A DNA stretch of 64,000 nucleotides from Enchytraeus crypticus (taxonomy: Eukaryota > Annelida > Clitellata > Enchytraeida > Enchytraeidae), in assembly GCA_905160935.1 (NCBI GenBank), contig CAJHZI010000189.1, positions 274,501-338,500 on the forward strand, given 5' to 3'. The number at the start of each line of letters is the position of its first letter. Position 1 is the stretch's first letter. Shown piece after piece: positions 62,781-64,000 of the stretch. The notes beneath the pieces are model-generated. The model was not told where the DNA came from, ran no database searches, and was given only the letters and a program-made list of their open reading frames with translations. The translations under genes and the position numbers were made by a program.

Positions 62781-64000
62781 TTTTTATAAATGATGTTGAA
62801 ATCTGTGCCGATCCGGTGATGTATTTATAGTTCTGTTGGTTACACAGTATTTGCTGTGCAAAGCTAAATTTAAAAATTATATCTATAAATATACAAATTA
62901 AAGTATAAATTGAAGTAATATAAAACGATCTTACAAATAATATGGGATTAAGTCCACAAAACTTTGAATTAGGTGAATGTGAGATTGTATAATTTTATAA
63001 CGTTAGATTAAATACTTGACCTTCGTTGTAGGAAAGCTACCGTTTGTTTATTTTGTATATGAAATCGTCTAATAAGTCTACATGTACATGTGCACACAGG
63101 TTTGGATCATCAATATATTATTTCATAATTGGTGCTACGTAACAATTGCTTTCAATAGAACATTTCATACAAATCGTTTTGTGATTCTTCTTTAACTATA
63201 GTTTAGGCAATTTTTATTATATTACATTTTTTAGAGATATGCAACCATGATAAGAAAAGTCCGCAAAAAAACTATTTTAAAATAAAATCACCCATAAATG
63301 CTCCTCAAAATGGGTTATTCTTACGAGCTAATGATAGCCCAAGTAGCTCGATGTGCAGAACCTTCAGTGGTGATTGTCCCTAGCACAGCCTCATGGCGTG
63401 GAAACGGACGTTAAATTCTTATTAAAATTGATTGATTGATTGATAGGTGTCGTATAATTCTAAATGAGAAAAATTGAGGGAACCCTGTTGTAAAGGATCT
63501 CCGTAGTCCCTTCCATGGATCTACTGGATTTTGACTATGCTGCCCTAAACGATTATCACACCTATCGGCATTTTGTGACTTTACGATAGAGGCGGAGTCA
63601 GTCGAAATTCAAGTCTCACGTGATTGGTTTAAAAGAATTTAAGTAGAGATCAATACTTATATTCAATTGCAGGAAGGTAAAATGTCAACAGTTAACATTT
63701 ACCATTTGGTTTACAATTTTAATATGAATCACTAGGAAAAATATCCGGTCTCTTTTTATCAGGCAATGTCTGGGACGTCTCAAGCAGCCTCAAAACCAAA
63801 ATTAATAGCAATATTCTCAAACTGCACAATCGATTAGCTGATCGATGATAGTTAATAATTAAGAATAGTAGAAATTAAAACATCCTGGCAAGTTTGAGTT
63901 TTGTATCAATCAATCAATAAGAATTTAACTTTCGGTTCCTCGCAATAAGGCAATATCAGGGACGTCTCTTGCAACTGAGATGCGAGATAGCATGTTACGA
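62781..64000. other. Intergenic flank with two retroelement tails
   Basis: 63340-63445 (+) has GTAGCTCGATGTGCAGAACC and AAACGGACGTTAAATTCTTA then (ATTG)n. 63905-63990 (-) has (ATCA)n, AAGAATTTAACTTTCGGTTC and GGCAATATCAGGGACGTCTC. The rest shows no gene. Confidence 0.5.

Overview
The window looks like metazoan nuclear DNA, probably from a marine invertebrate of lophotrochozoan type. This rests on general character: AT-rich sequence, long introns, dense tRNA-derived SINEs, several LINE lineages and many minisatellites. No species can be named. All host genes recognised are on the + strand.

Layout. 1-4500 is repeat-rich intergenic DNA. 4509-5465 is an intronless gene for a membrane-anchored FkbM-type methyltransferase. 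5500-10700 holds interspersed repeats, a 31-bp minisatellite and an old LINE (minus strand) split by a candidate solo LTR. 10715-18078 is a complete six-exon calmodulin gene (149 aa). 18100-21350 is intergenic with SINEs, minisatellites and a LINE tail. 21361-25936 is a four-exon gene for a 129-aa single-pass membrane protein, with a LINE in its last intron. 26000-34500 is intergenic, mostly LINE debris. 34527-60874 is a 19-exon gene for a 652-aa type I membrane protein. 61000-64000 is intergenic.

The most interesting object is the 19-exon gene. Its ectodomain is built from Cys-rich modules, each on one symmetric phase 1-1 exon. Eleven of these (exons 6-16) have the fixed pattern C-x3-C-x2-C-x7-C-x4-C-x11-C and are 105 nt long except exons 6 and 10. 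They fall into two subfamilies that grew by tandem duplication of exon plus intron. Decayed exons remain in the introns, one duplication (exons 11 and 12) is very recent, and a hAT-like transposon in one duplicated intron has its empty site preserved in the sister intron. The 19 exons sum to 1959 nt, exactly 653 codons, which strongly supports the model.

The 129-aa gene upstream has the same frame: a splice acceptor 10-11 nt before the ATG, a 55-nt signal-peptide exon ending in phase 1, a transmembrane exon running from phase 1 to phase 0, and a short Tyr/Pro-rich tail exon with the stop. It lacks the Cys-rich modules. The two are probably paralogous cell-surface proteins, one a bare stalk and one with an expanded array. 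I do not recognise the family by name and assign no function beyond the cell surface.
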